From NCBI RefSeq assembly GCF_001913705.1, contig NZ_MKQD01000019.1, positions 1 through 64,000 of the forward strand: DNA of 64,000 bases. The letters run 5' to 3'. Positions 39,003 to 47,755 of this stretch are shown piece by piece. The notes under the pieces were generated by a model. The model worked only from the letters and a program-made list of their open reading frames with translations, was not told the DNA's origin and searched no databases. Every line of letters starts with the position of its first letter. Within the stretch, counting starts at the first letter, position 1. This DNA is from Thalassotalea sp. PP2-459 (GTDB lineage: Bacteria > Pseudomonadota > Gammaproteobacteria > Enterobacterales > Alteromonadaceae). The position numbers were made by a program, and so were the translations under genes.

Positions 39003-39070
39003 TAGACAGTTTACCGACTCTTTGTTTTAATAACATATACAAAAAATTAAAAATGGAACCTATACAGTTT
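39003..39070. promoter_or_regulatory. Direct repeats in the DMT/mocR gap
   Basis: TAGACAGTTT (39003-39012) and TATACAGTTT (39061-39070) are near-identical direct repeats 58 bp apart; a related TATACAAAAA lies at 39036-39045. MocR-type regulators often bind spaced direct repeats. The second copy overlaps the proposed TTG start codon of the regulator, which would allow autorepression. Confidence 0.4.
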
Positions 39071-40517
39071 GAGGCTAGTTAATCGTTCAGCTCCCGAGTT
39101 TCTATATCAGCAAGTGATCGACTTTATTGAAAACCAAAGTGATAGCGGCGTAATTCGACCGGGAGATAAACTTCCAAGTTTACGTAAACTTAGCCAACAG
39201 TTTGGTATAAGTGTGCCCACGGTAAAACAAGCGTATGTAGAACTTGAGCGTCAAGGTACTGTTTCTGCAAGGCCGCAGTCTGGTTATTATTTGAATGCAA
39301 AAAATGCTCGAACATTATTACCGATGAGAGCTAAGTGGGCACAATGCCAACCCGTTGAAGTATCATGTCGCAGCCTTATTGAACAAGTTTACGATGCCAT
39401 GCATGTGCCTGATACTGTAGCGTTAGGGATTTCTAATCCCGTTAATGCTCATCCACCAGATAAAACATTAGCACGACTTATGCGCTCGGTGTTAAGCAGA
39501 ACCGCTGAAAAGGCTGTCAGTTATGGGCCTGTGAATGGGGATGAAAAATTACGACTATCGTTGGCGCTTCGCTATCAAGAACATGGTATGAGTGTAAATC
39601 ACCATGACATGATAATAACAAATGGTGCGCAAGAGGCGCTTTCTATTGCGTTACAGTGTGTCGCTAAAAAAGGCGATATTATTGCTGTTGAGTCACCTTG
39701 TTATTTTGGTTTAATAGAGCTTATTGAAAGTTTAGAAATGAAAGCGCTTGAAGTATACACCTGCACCGAAGATGGTGTGTGTATTGATGAGCTAGAAAAA
39801 GTATTGGAAAAGCATCCGGTAAAAGCGTGTTTATTTTCGACAGCGATTAACAATCCACTGGGTTCTTTCATGCCGGAGAAAAAGCGTCAACAATTAGTAA
39901 AACTGCTTGAATCAAAAGATATCCCTTTAATCGAGGATGATGTATACAGTGATTTATATTTTACAGAGAAGCGACCTATACCAGCTCAACTGTTTTCGGA
40001 GAAAGGCTTAGTAATGACGTGTTCCTCTTTTTCTAAAACGGCAGCACCAGGATATCGCGTTGGTTGGCTTATCCCCGGAAAGTTTGAAGAGGCAGCAAAA
40101 CGCATAAAACGTGCACAATCATGTTCAACCTCAATGTTACAACAATGGACATTAACAGATTACTTACTGAGTGGCGATTATGATCGTCATTTGCATGTAT
40201 TAAGAAAAATACTGAGATATAATCGTGAACGGATGATTGCTTTAATCGCAAAGCACTTTCCTGAAGCTACCTGCGTGTCTAATCCACAAGGAGGAAGTGT
40301 GCTTTGGATAAGATGTCGCTCAGTTGTTGATACAAGCGATATTTTTCAACAAGCAATAGAGCAAGGGATAAGCTTTGCGCCAGGACAAATATTTTCACCT
40401 TCAGGTAAATATACGCATTATATGCGCATTAGCTTTGGTGTAAAATGGCATGAAGGCATCGAACAAGCCATCGCTAGACTTGGTAAGTTGGTAAATACTT
40501 ACACACGAATTGGCTGA
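39069..40517 (+). CDS. MocR-type regulator: GntR wHTH fused to PLP aminotransferase fold
   Basis: 482 residues. N-terminal GntR winged helix (about 1-75; GDKLPSLRKLSQQFGISVPTVKQ) joined to a class I aminotransferase domain (about 110-480) with the PLP lysine in SSFSKTAAPGYRVGW. MocR proteins bind PLP or an amino-acid aldimine and control divergent genes. The frame has no ATG before the HTH; TTG at 39069 is the only reasonable start (an ATG at 39053 is out of frame). The divergent DMT gene is the likely target. Confidence 0.9.
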   Translation: MRLVNRSAPEFLYQQVIDFIENQSDSGVIRPGDKLPSLRKLSQQFGISVPTVKQAYVELERQGTVSARPQSGYYLNAKNARTLLPMRAKWAQCQPVEVSCRSLIEQVYDAMHVPDTVALGISNPVNAHPPDKTLARLMRSVLSRTAEKAVSYGPVNGDEKLRLSLALRYQEHGMSVNHHDMIITNGAQEALSIALQCVAKKGDIIAVESPCYFGLIELIESLEMKALEVYTCTEDGVCIDELEKVLEKHPVKACLFSTAINNPLGSFMPEKKRQQLVKLLESKDIPLIEDDVYSDLYFTEKRPIPAQLFSEKGLVMTCSSFSKTAAPGYRVGWLIPGKFEEAAKRIKRAQSCSTSMLQQWTLTDYLLSGDYDRHLHVLRKILRYNRERMIALIAKHFPEATCVSNPQGGSVLWIRCRSVVDTSDIFQQAIEQGISFAPGQIFSPSGKYTHYMRISFGVKWHEGIEQAIARLGKLVNTYTRIG

Positions 40518-40615
40518 TAGATATCACCTGTTTTATAAACCTATTACTATTTATCGTCGCGTAAACAATGCACCGCGTACGTTATTACATTAAATACTCA
40601 CTATAAGGCTTATCA

Positions 40616-41428
40616 ATGGATGTTATTTTAACCAATAAATGGCTGTTATCTGCGGCATTGATATTAATTGTTATCCCCATAAAAGTTGCGATAAGTCGTG
40701 TCATCAGGCGGCGTTATAAACGCAAAGGTGTTGATAAGCGATATGTCGTTAATCATTTGAAAAATATTATTAATTTATTCGTATTGATTGCGCTTATGAT
40801 GCTATGGAGCGAAGAATTGCAACGTTTTGCATTTTCCATTGCTGCATTTGTTGTTGCGATTGTGATTGCAACGAAAGAAATTATTCAGTGTATTATTGGT
40901 TTTATTTATTTATCGAGTAGCCCTGCATTTCGCATTGGTGACTGGATCCAAATAAATGAATATACCGGTGAGGTTACTGAGACCGATTGGGCAAAAGTTA
41001 CCCTACTTGAAGTCAGTCTAACTAATTATTCTTACACAGGGCGCAGTGTTTTTCTGCCTAATACGCAATTGATGATGCAGCCGATTAAAAATCTTAATTA
41101 TATGAAACGCTATGTGAACCATTCATTTACATTAGTGTGTGATGACGCATCAAATTTACCCTCGAACATACAAGAGTGTTTGTTAACAAATGCTATTGGC
41201 TACTGTGCAGGTTTTAATGATGTTGCAGAACGCTACAGCACATTGATTGAAAATCGACTAGAAATCACTATTCCTGGGCCAGAGCCAAGTGTTAAAATGT
41301 CCACAACTGATCTGGGCAAGGTCTGTATTTCATTCACCTTGTTTTGTCCTACGCAAGAAGCAGCAAAAATAGAGCAGAAGCTCACAAAAGACTTTTTTGC
41401 ATTAAGTTTATCAGCAGCTAAAGCGTAA
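40616..41428 (+). CDS. Small-conductance mechanosensitive channel, MscS family
   Basis: 270 residues. Three N-terminal helices (about 8-25, 50-70, 75-100) and an MscS beta domain (IGDWIQINEYTGEVTETDWAKVTL, then FLPNTQLM). The pore-lining helix (FAFSIAAFVVAIVIATKEIIQCIIGFIYL) is less glycine-rich than E. coli MscS, so conductance may differ. Releases solutes on hypo-osmotic shock. Single gene followed by a terminator. Confidence 0.88.
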   Translation: MDVILTNKWLLSAALILIVIPIKVAISRVIRRRYKRKGVDKRYVVNHLKNIINLFVLIALMMLWSEELQRFAFSIAAFVVAIVIATKEIIQCIIGFIYLSSSPAFRIGDWIQINEYTGEVTETDWAKVTLLEVSLTNYSYTGRSVFLPNTQLMMQPIKNLNYMKRYVNHSFTLVCDDASNLPSNIQECLLTNAIGYCAGFNDVAERYSTLIENRLEITIPGPEPSVKMSTTDLGKVCISFTLFCPTQEAAKIEQKLTKDFFALSLSAAKA

Positions 41429-41506
41429 ACATATTCAAATTAATACTGAATAAGCCAAGCGATGGTTGAACCGATAAAATAATTCCTCAAGCGTTTCAAT
41501 ACTTAC

Positions 41507-41535
41507 TAAAGCCATTGTCAATGATAGTGGCTTTA
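41507..41535 (+). terminator. Terminator of the mscS-like gene
   Basis: TAAAGCCA / TGGCTTTA, 8-bp stem with a 13-base loop, followed by CTTCTTTTT. No gene is visible in the remaining gap 41536-41711. Confidence 0.7.
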
Positions 41536-41711
41536 CTTCTTTTTCCTATTAGTAACATAAAACGTTGGCATTTTAACTGTAGCGTTAATCTGTAAGAAAG
41601 CACAAAACCTACATTAAGCGATTTGTGCTATACCTAAGGTATCTCTTATTAAATTTAGCGAAAAATTGCCTCTGCTAAATTGTTTTTTACAGATTTATTA
41701 GGATCTTACAA

Positions 41712-44417
41712 ATGGAAATAAATACCCTCTCGTCATTTTTTCGCGGGGACTATATGCCACACGGACACTGCTATTTGTGGCAACCTCACATTCTTTGGAC
41801 AAATGTTATATCAGACTTTCTTATCGCTTTTGCCTACTTCTCTTTACCTGTTGCAATTATGATTTTTTCAGCGAAACGAAAAGACATTGGCTTTCAAGGT
41901 GTGTTTTGGTTATTCAGCCTGTTTATTTTATGTTGTGGAATCACCCATATTTTTGGTATTTGGACTATTTGGCATGGTGTGTATGGTTATCATGGCCTTA
42001 GTAAAGCGATCACCGCGGTTGTTTCTGTTGCTACAGCGATTTATGTCTATAAGTTGATGCCCGCAGCCATTACTTTGCCGACGGTAGCGCAATTTGATGA
42101 AGTAAAAGAGCAGCTTAATGTTAACCGGGCAACGGTTGATGCATTAGAGTCTGAATTAGCCAATCAAAAATTAGTAAAATTTATTCTTAATAGCATCCCG
42201 GTAAGTACCTTAATGCTAGATAAAGACAATAATATCGTATTTTATAACCAAACCTTTACCGATGAATTTTCTCATTATATTACGCCTGAATTAACTGATT
42301 TTTCTCTTTTTGATATTGTAAAACTTGATCAGAATACAACAGAGAGTGTTCAGCAATACTTAGCCGATGAAACGCGTAAAGATAAAGAAAAGCTTATTGT
42401 TAATGGCAGAATATCGGCGATTAAAAATTTTCATGTACCTGTTGAATTGTCGCTTGATCGCGCAGAACATGAAGGACAACTAGTAACACTTATTGCGGTT
42501 AAAAACATCACTGAATTTACCCAAGTAAAAAATGAGTTACTTGAATCTCATCAACGCCTATCAAGAGCAATATCAGCCACTGAAGATGGCATTTGGGAGT
42601 GGAATATAAAAAACAATCATGTCGAATATTCACCCAAATTTATGGAATTAATTGGTAAACCTGAGATACAAGAACCTAGTTTTGACGATTGGTTCTCGCA
42701 TATCCATCCTGATTTTCAAGATAAGGTCAAGAATGCTCTCGATACTCATTTTAGCGATAAGGAACAATATGTTGTTGAGTATGTTGGCCGTGATAAATAT
42801 CAACGTTATAGTTGGTTTGTTAGTATTGGCAACAGTCTTTCTGATCAAAATGGCCAACCTTTATTAATGTCTGGCTCTTTGAGAAATATCGACCCAACAA
42901 AAAAACTTGAAAAACTTTATCAAGAAAAAAAAGATTTTTTAAATGCCATTTATAACGGCACGAGTCATGCCGTTTGGGTAGTGTCGGTTACCCCTGAACA
43001 TGATTTTATGTTTGAAGAATATAACAATACAGCATGCCAATGGACTGGTTTAATGCAAACAGAAGTCACGGGTTACACCCTTACACAGTTATCAGGTAAT
43101 GTGTTAACAGAACAAGTCGCCAATAAAATAAGACAACGCTATGAACACTGTATTTCGAGTAAACAACCTTTTGATTACCTTGAACACATCAGAAAAAACG
43201 GTGTAAGTGCTTGGTATAATGCAACACTATATCCCGTATTTGATCAGCATAAAAATGTCACGGCAATTGTCGGCACAGCCATTGATGTTACCCCGCAAAA
43301 ACGAAGTGAAATCGCGTTAGAAGAAAATCAAGCCTTTCTCGAAACGATTATTAATTCAACGGTTTGTGGGCTGTATCTGTTTGATATCCGCCAAAACGTG
43401 AATGTTAGAATAAATCAACGTTACACCGATATTCTAGGCTATAACATTGATGACATTAATGCTACAGCCGATTTTATGCAATTATTTCATCCTGATGATG
43501 TTCTTCATGTAGAAACACATATCAATAATGTCATGAATGATGAAGAGCAAGCATTGGCACCATTAACCTATCGCTTTAAACATAAAGAAGGCCATTGGGT
43601 GTGGTGTTATTCGGTCGACTGCATTGTAAAACGTAATAAATCTGGCCAACCTGAGCTAATGTTAGGTACTTTTGTCGATATTACAGAACAAACCACGCTA
43701 TTACAGAAATTAAAAGAGTCAAACGAATATCTTGAACGGTTTGCTTTTGTTGCCTCGCATGACTTACAGGAGCCTTTACGGAAAATCACGGCATTTTCTA
43801 GTTTATTAAGCAAGCGGCTAGCACCTATTATTGCTAATGATCAAGACGCTGAGTATGAATTCTCCCGCCTTATTAATGCTGCCGAGCGAATGAAAACAAT
43901 GATTAAAGATATTTTAAAATTATCGAGAATTAATACCTCAGCCATAACTATTAAGCAGTGTCAGTTACAAGAAGTGGTTAATGTTGCCTGTGATAGGTTG
44001 CAATTTTTAATTGAGCAAAGTGGCGCTGAAGTTCATGTTTCGCCCGACAACGCTACAATGATGGCAGACCAAACATTACTTGTTCAAGTACTACAGAATC
44101 TTATTGGTAATGCGATAAAATTTGCGAAAACTGACCAAGATCCTATCATTGATATACGCTTACGTGAAAGTGACCATGAAACGATTATAACCTTGAGTGA
44201 TAACGGCATAGGTATTGATGAACCGTACTTAGAGTCTATTTTTGAACCGTTTAAAAAACTTCATGCTAATAGCGAATATGAAGGTAGTGGAATTGGACTT
44301 GCAATTTGCCAGCAAATTATCAATGTGCATGAAGGACAAATATATTGCCAAAGTGAGCAAGGCCAAGGCACAACATTTACCTTGTACCTACCTAAACAAG
44401 GAGCTTTTTATGCGTAA
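41712..44417 (+). CDS. Ethylene-receptor-like PAS histidine kinase
   Basis: 901 residues. Three N-terminal helices match the ethylene-binding domain of plant ETR1: Asp35 in SDFLIAFAYFSLPV, and Cys75 and His79 in LCCGITHIFGIWT, the C-x3-H copper ligand pair. Then several PAS/PAC segments (about 155-670; EDGIWEWNI, YVGRDKYQRYSWF, YRFKHKEGHWVWC), a HisKA domain with His683 in SHDLQEPLRK, and an intact HATPase (NLIGNAIKF, DNGIGID, GSGIGLAICQQI). ATG start, AGGA ribosome site. Its stop overlaps the next response-regulator gene by 8 bases, giving a clear partner. Whether it senses ethylene or another ligand is not known. Confidence 0.9.
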   Translation: MEINTLSSFFRGDYMPHGHCYLWQPHILWTNVISDFLIAFAYFSLPVAIMIFSAKRKDIGFQGVFWLFSLFILCCGITHIFGIWTIWHGVYGYHGLSKAITAVVSVATAIYVYKLMPAAITLPTVAQFDEVKEQLNVNRATVDALESELANQKLVKFILNSIPVSTLMLDKDNNIVFYNQTFTDEFSHYITPELTDFSLFDIVKLDQNTTESVQQYLADETRKDKEKLIVNGRISAIKNFHVPVELSLDRAEHEGQLVTLIAVKNITEFTQVKNELLESHQRLSRAISATEDGIWEWNIKNNHVEYSPKFMELIGKPEIQEPSFDDWFSHIHPDFQDKVKNALDTHFSDKEQYVVEYVGRDKYQRYSWFVSIGNSLSDQNGQPLLMSGSLRNIDPTKKLEKLYQEKKDFLNAIYNGTSHAVWVVSVTPEHDFMFEEYNNTACQWTGLMQTEVTGYTLTQLSGNVLTEQVANKIRQRYEHCISSKQPFDYLEHIRKNGVSAWYNATLYPVFDQHKNVTAIVGTAIDVTPQKRSEIALEENQAFLETIINSTVCGLYLFDIRQNVNVRINQRYTDILGYNIDDINATADFMQLFHPDDVLHVETHINNVMNDEEQALAPLTYRFKHKEGHWVWCYSVDCIVKRNKSGQPELMLGTFVDITEQTTLLQKLKESNEYLERFAFVASHDLQEPLRKITAFSSLLSKRLAPIIANDQDAEYEFSRLINAAERMKTMIKDILKLSRINTSAITIKQCQLQEVVNVACDRLQFLIEQSGAEVHVSPDNATMMADQTLLVQVLQNLIGNAIKFAKTDQDPIIDIRLRESDHETIITLSDNGIGIDEPYLESIFEPFKKLHANSEYEGSGIGLAICQQIINVHEGQIYCQSEQGQGTTFTLYLPKQGAFYA

Positions 44418-44823
44418 ATTAGTGCTCATTGAAGACGATGATGATGATATTTATTTTTTCAAACTTGCGTGTCAGCAAATGACATTAACTATTGAGCTTA
44501 CTGTTTTACGTAATGGTTTAGAGTTTATTGACTATGTGCAAAATAACACCGTGCTAAACACCGTGTTTTTGTTAGATTTAAATATGCCTAAACTAAGCGG
44601 TTTTGAAGCGCTGAAAAAAATTAGTCACCACCCAGATTTTAACCAGATGGTTGTCATTATTTATACGACGTCTTCACATGATAAAGACATAAAATTCGCC
44701 TATGAATTAGGCGTTAAATCTTATTTGCTTAAACCAAATTCAATGTCTGGTATTCAAAAGTTATTAAACAACGTGACAGAGTATTGGTTCGAGGTTAACG
44801 CTTTTTCAGAAAAGGCTAGCTAA
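44410..44823 (+). CDS. Single-domain response regulator
   Basis: 137 residues, receiver domain only. Acidic cluster EDDDDD (8-13), phospho-acceptor Asp56 in FLLDLNMP, and Lys108 in LKPNS; the pattern is that of Rcp1-like regulators paired with phytochrome-type and PAS kinases. An upstream frame extends to 44242 inside the kinase gene, but AAGGAG just before the ATG at 44410 sets the start. It overlaps the kinase stop by 8 bases and the next start by one base, so phosphate flow from the kinase to this protein and perhaps on to the cyclase is likely. Confidence 0.92.
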   Translation: MRKLVLIEDDDDDIYFFKLACQQMTLTIELTVLRNGLEFIDYVQNNTVLNTVFLLDLNMPKLSGFEALKKISHHPDFNQMVVIIYTTSSHDKDIKFAYELGVKSYLLKPNSMSGIQKLLNNVTEYWFEVNAFSEKAS

Positions 44824-45710
44824 TGAATCGAATTGTTGTAGCCATACTTGAAGACTGTTCTGAAGATCAGTACCTAATAAAGCAAAAGCTTAGTGAAGTT
44901 GAAACGCAAACGTTCAATGTGCAATGTTTTAGCTCAATAGAGTCGCTGGCTAATTCTATTAATTTGTTAGAGCCAGATGTATTGATCACTGACCTCAATT
45001 TACCTGAAAGCCAAGGACTTGATACGTTAATTAAGATAAAGGCATTCGCTAAGAAAACTCCCATTATCGTCTTAACAGGTAGTGATGAAGATATAGCGAT
45101 TAAAGCGATTCAATTAGGGGCGCAAGATTTTCTAAAAAAAGAGGAGCTTTCTAGCACATTAATCACTCGTACAATTTTATTTGCTCGCGAGCGTTTTTTA
45201 TTTCAGTCAGCATTAGAAGAACAAGCAATACGAGATAAATTAACACAACTATACAACCGTGAAGCTTTTGAGGCACAAGTCGAAAAAAAATATGAAGAAT
45301 ATATTCGTTACCAAAGTAAATTCGCACTTGTTTTAATTGATTTAGATAATTTTAAACCAATTAATGATGAATTTGGCCATTTAGTAGGTGATCGCATTTT
45401 ACAGTTATTAGCGGATAGACTACGTATGTTTAATCGAGTATCAGATACCGTAGCGCGTATTGGCGGTGATGAATTTGTTATTCTTGCCCCCCACATTAAT
45501 AATCACCAAGATTTAGCATTGTTTATTGAAGCTAAAAAACAAAAGCTGTGTGGTGTTTATGCGCTAGCTTCGTCAACTGAGAAATTACTAGAGCTTAATA
45601 TTACCATGAGTTTTGGTGGTGCTGTTATGGGGATCGACGGCGAGGATACACAAACCATATTCGAAAAAGCAGATGCTGCAATGTACGCAGCAAAACGTGA
45701 AAATAAATAA
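44823..45710 (+). CDS. Receiver-GGDEF diguanylate cyclase
   Basis: 295 residues: receiver domain with Asp57 in LITDLNLP, then a GGDEF domain with intact GGDEF at 214-218. An RxxD inhibitory site (RVSD) lies exactly five residues before it, so product feedback is expected. This is the PleD/WspR-like output of the kinase operon: signal at the ethylene-receptor-like kinase, then c-di-GMP synthesis. TAATG overlap with the response regulator gene. Last gene of the operon; a palindromic repeat follows. Confidence 0.93.
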   Translation: MNRIVVAILEDCSEDQYLIKQKLSEVETQTFNVQCFSSIESLANSINLLEPDVLITDLNLPESQGLDTLIKIKAFAKKTPIIVLTGSDEDIAIKAIQLGAQDFLKKEELSSTLITRTILFARERFLFQSALEEQAIRDKLTQLYNREAFEAQVEKKYEEYIRYQSKFALVLIDLDNFKPINDEFGHLVGDRILQLLADRLRMFNRVSDTVARIGGDEFVILAPHINNHQDLALFIEAKKQKLCGVYALASSTEKLLELNITMSFGGAVMGIDGEDTQTIFEKADAAMYAAKRENK

Positions 45711-45736
45711 AAACATTAAATTTTATAGTCAAATAG

Positions 45737-45804
45737 CTAAGGGCTGTTGGTCTTTCGCGTTTAGTTCGAACAACATTTAATTTCGAAAGAGCAACAGATC
45801 TTAG
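45737..45804. repeat. Imperfect long palindrome, dispersed repeat family
   Basis: Arms at 45737-45757 (CTAAGGGCTGTTGGTCTTTCG) and 45784-45804 pair at 18 of 21 positions around a 26-base centre that contains TTCGAA. The left arm plus CG matches the reverse complement of the repeat at 207-230. It may end the kinase operon transcript, or be a MITE-like element inserted between the two convergent genes. Confidence 0.55.
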
Positions 45805-45868
45805 TGTTTAATAGAAATATTTTATCAAACACTTGAAATATAATTATTAAACTTATTAAAGCGTGCCG

Positions 45869-46711
45869 TTAGGTACGCATGTAAGGAAAGAGTTGTAACG
45901 CATCTTGAATGAGCGCTTCTTTGTGACTTTTCGCCAAATAAATTGCGTAAATATCGCGACTAAACTCAGGTGATTGAGGTACAAGAAATAACTTGTTTTT
46001 ACGTAAATGTTCAAAACACATTTGCTTTGGCAAATAAGCGCATCCTCCTGCTTCTAAAATGAAGTTCAAAGCGATCCTCGGTTGGCTCATGTTATGCCTA
46101 ATTACGGCCATATCACCTAATTCACGTAAAAATTGCGCGTTGACGGATTCGCCATAATCTACCATCACCATATTATTTAACGTGTTCAACTGCGCGGTAC
46201 TATCTGTTGAAACCAATTGTAATGGTACGCTGCTGACTTTGTCTGTGACTAAATCTTCAACGTAAGGCGGCTCAAATAAAAACGCAATATCAACGAGTCG
46301 ACTAATAACCTGTTTTCTAAGTTCCATTGGCGAGAACGTATGCGTGATCAGGTGTACATCATCTAAGTTTCGATGAATTTTCTGCAACCAGTCTTGTAAC
46401 ACAATATCCCAGATAGACATCATAGAGCCAACGAACAATTGGGCTGAATTTGCTTGTGCAACGCCAACCTCTTGTTTTAGCTTTTGCCACATAATAATCA
46501 TGTCGTTAGCATGCTTTATTAAACGATGGCCTTCTGCCGTTAGTGTTAAGCGCTTATGAGTTCGATCAAAAAGCATTACACCTAGTTCTTGTTCAAGCTG
46601 TTTTATGCGGGTACTCACCGCTGCTTGAGTGATGAATAAATTTTCAGCAGCCACGCGAAAATGCAAGGTTTGACTAACTTCTAAAAAAGTACTTAAAAGT
46701 GCGAGTTTCAT
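45869..46711 (-). CDS. LysR-family transcription regulator
   Basis: 280 residues. N-terminal winged helix (LALLSTFLEVSQTLHFRVAAENLFITQAAVSTRIKQLE across 3-40) and a LysR substrate domain (about 90-280). The HTH resembles the HdfR/flhDC-regulator group. Divergent from rimK with a 23-bp inverted repeat in the gap, the normal arrangement for a LysR protein controlling its neighbour. Effector unknown. Confidence 0.92.
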   Translation of the reverse strand: MKLALLSTFLEVSQTLHFRVAAENLFITQAAVSTRIKQLEQELGVMLFDRTHKRLTLTAEGHRLIKHANDMIIMWQKLKQEVGVAQANSAQLFVGSMMSIWDIVLQDWLQKIHRNLDDVHLITHTFSPMELRKQVISRLVDIAFLFEPPYVEDLVTDKVSSVPLQLVSTDSTAQLNTLNNMVMVDYGESVNAQFLRELGDMAVIRHNMSQPRIALNFILEAGGCAYLPKQMCFEHLRKNKLFLVPQSPEFSRDIYAIYLAKSHKEALIQDALQLFPYMRT

Positions 46712-46718
46712 ACTATGC

Positions 46719-46741
46719 TTTAATAAGAAAAATTTATTAAA
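46719..46741. promoter_or_regulatory. Inverted repeat in the lysR/rimK gap
   Basis: TTTAATAA-N7-TTATTAAA, perfect 8-bp arms. Contains the T-N11-A core expected of a LysR site and lies 8 bp before the lysR start and about 76 bp before rimK. Confidence 0.55.
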
Positions 46742-46816
46742 CAGTTTATTTTATTTCGTTTTAATAATCATGTTTTTTCAATTATCTTGCCACCAAATAG
46801 ATTGAGAGTGAAAAAA

Positions 46817-47722
46817 ATGAAAATAGCTATCTTATCGAGAAATCAAAATTTATATTCAACCCGCCGTTTAAAAGAGGCATGTATAGCACGAGGACATGAA
46901 GTCGATATCGTCGATACCCTACATTGTTATATGGATATCACCAGTAGTCGGCCGACGGTGCGATATCATGGTGAAGAATTACCAAAATATGATGCGATAA
47001 TTCCACGTATAGGTGCATCAGTAACTTTTTATGGTACTGCTGTTGCAAGACAATTCGAAATGATGGGCACCTTTAATGTGAATGAGTCTGTGGCCATTAG
47101 TCGATCTCGTGACAAGCTACGTTCCTTACAATTATTATCGCGTAAAGGCATTGGCTTACCACGAACAGGCTTTGCCAGTAAGGCCGATAACATCAAAGAT
47201 TTAATTAAAAATGTAGGTGGCGCACCACTCGTGATCAAATTACTTGAAGGTACGCAAGGGATAGGCGTAGTGCTGGCAGATACTGCAAAAGCGGCTGAAA
47301 GTATTATTGAAGCGTTTATGGGGTTAAAGGCTAATATTTTAGTTCAAGAGTTTGTTAAAGAAGCTGGCGGTGCTGATATTCGATGTTTAGTCGTGGGGGG
47401 ACGTGTAGTAGCGGCCATGAAACGTCAAGGTCTAGAGGGTGAATTTCGATCTAACTTACACCGCGGAGGTTCGGCAGAGGTGATCAAACTGAGTAAAGAA
47501 GAACGCCTAACTGCCTTAAATGCAGCCAAAGTGATGGGATTAAACTTTTGTGGCGTAGACCTGTTACGTTCTCATAATGGCCCAATGGTAATGGAAGTGA
47601 ATTCATCTCCAGGGCTAGAAGGTATAGAAACGGCAACGGGCTTAGATGTTGCATCTAAAGTAATTGAATTTATTGAAAAAAGTGCAAAAACCACCAGCAA
47701 TAGAATGCGTGGAAAAGGGTAA
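46817..47722 (+). CDS. rimK: Alpha-L-glutamate ligase RimK
   Basis: 301 residues. ATP-grasp enzyme; in E. coli it adds glutamates to the C-terminus of ribosomal protein S6 and makes poly-glutamate. Colinear with E. coli Rim[10 protein letters not shown] start, RFPxIG-type [63 protein letters not shown] and [17 protein letters not shown]-initiated extension to 46787 is possible, but the ATG at 46817 matches the family start. First of a four-gene cluster with peptidase and protease genes. Confidence 0.95.
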   Translation: MKIAILSRNQNLYSTRRLKEACIARGHEVDIVDTLHCYMDITSSRPTVRYHGEELPKYDAIIPRIGASVTFYGTAVARQFEMMGTFNVNESVAISRSRDKLRSLQLLSRKGIGLPRTGFASKADNIKDLIKNVGGAPLVIKLLEGTQGIGVVLADTAKAAESIIEAFMGLKANILVQEFVKEAGGADIRCLVVGGRVVAAMKRQGLEGEFRSNLHRGGSAEVIKLSKEERLTALNAAKVMGLNFCGVDLLRSHNGPMVMEVNSSPGLEGIETATGLDVASKVIEFIEKSAKTTSNRMRGKG

Positions 47723-47755
47723 GTCCCTTTTTTATAACACCTTTGTAGGAGAGAT

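Noticed and set aside
44242-44409. N-terminal extension of the single-domain response regulator
   Set aside because: The extension lies inside the kinase gene in another frame; a strong AAGGAG precedes the ATG at 44410.
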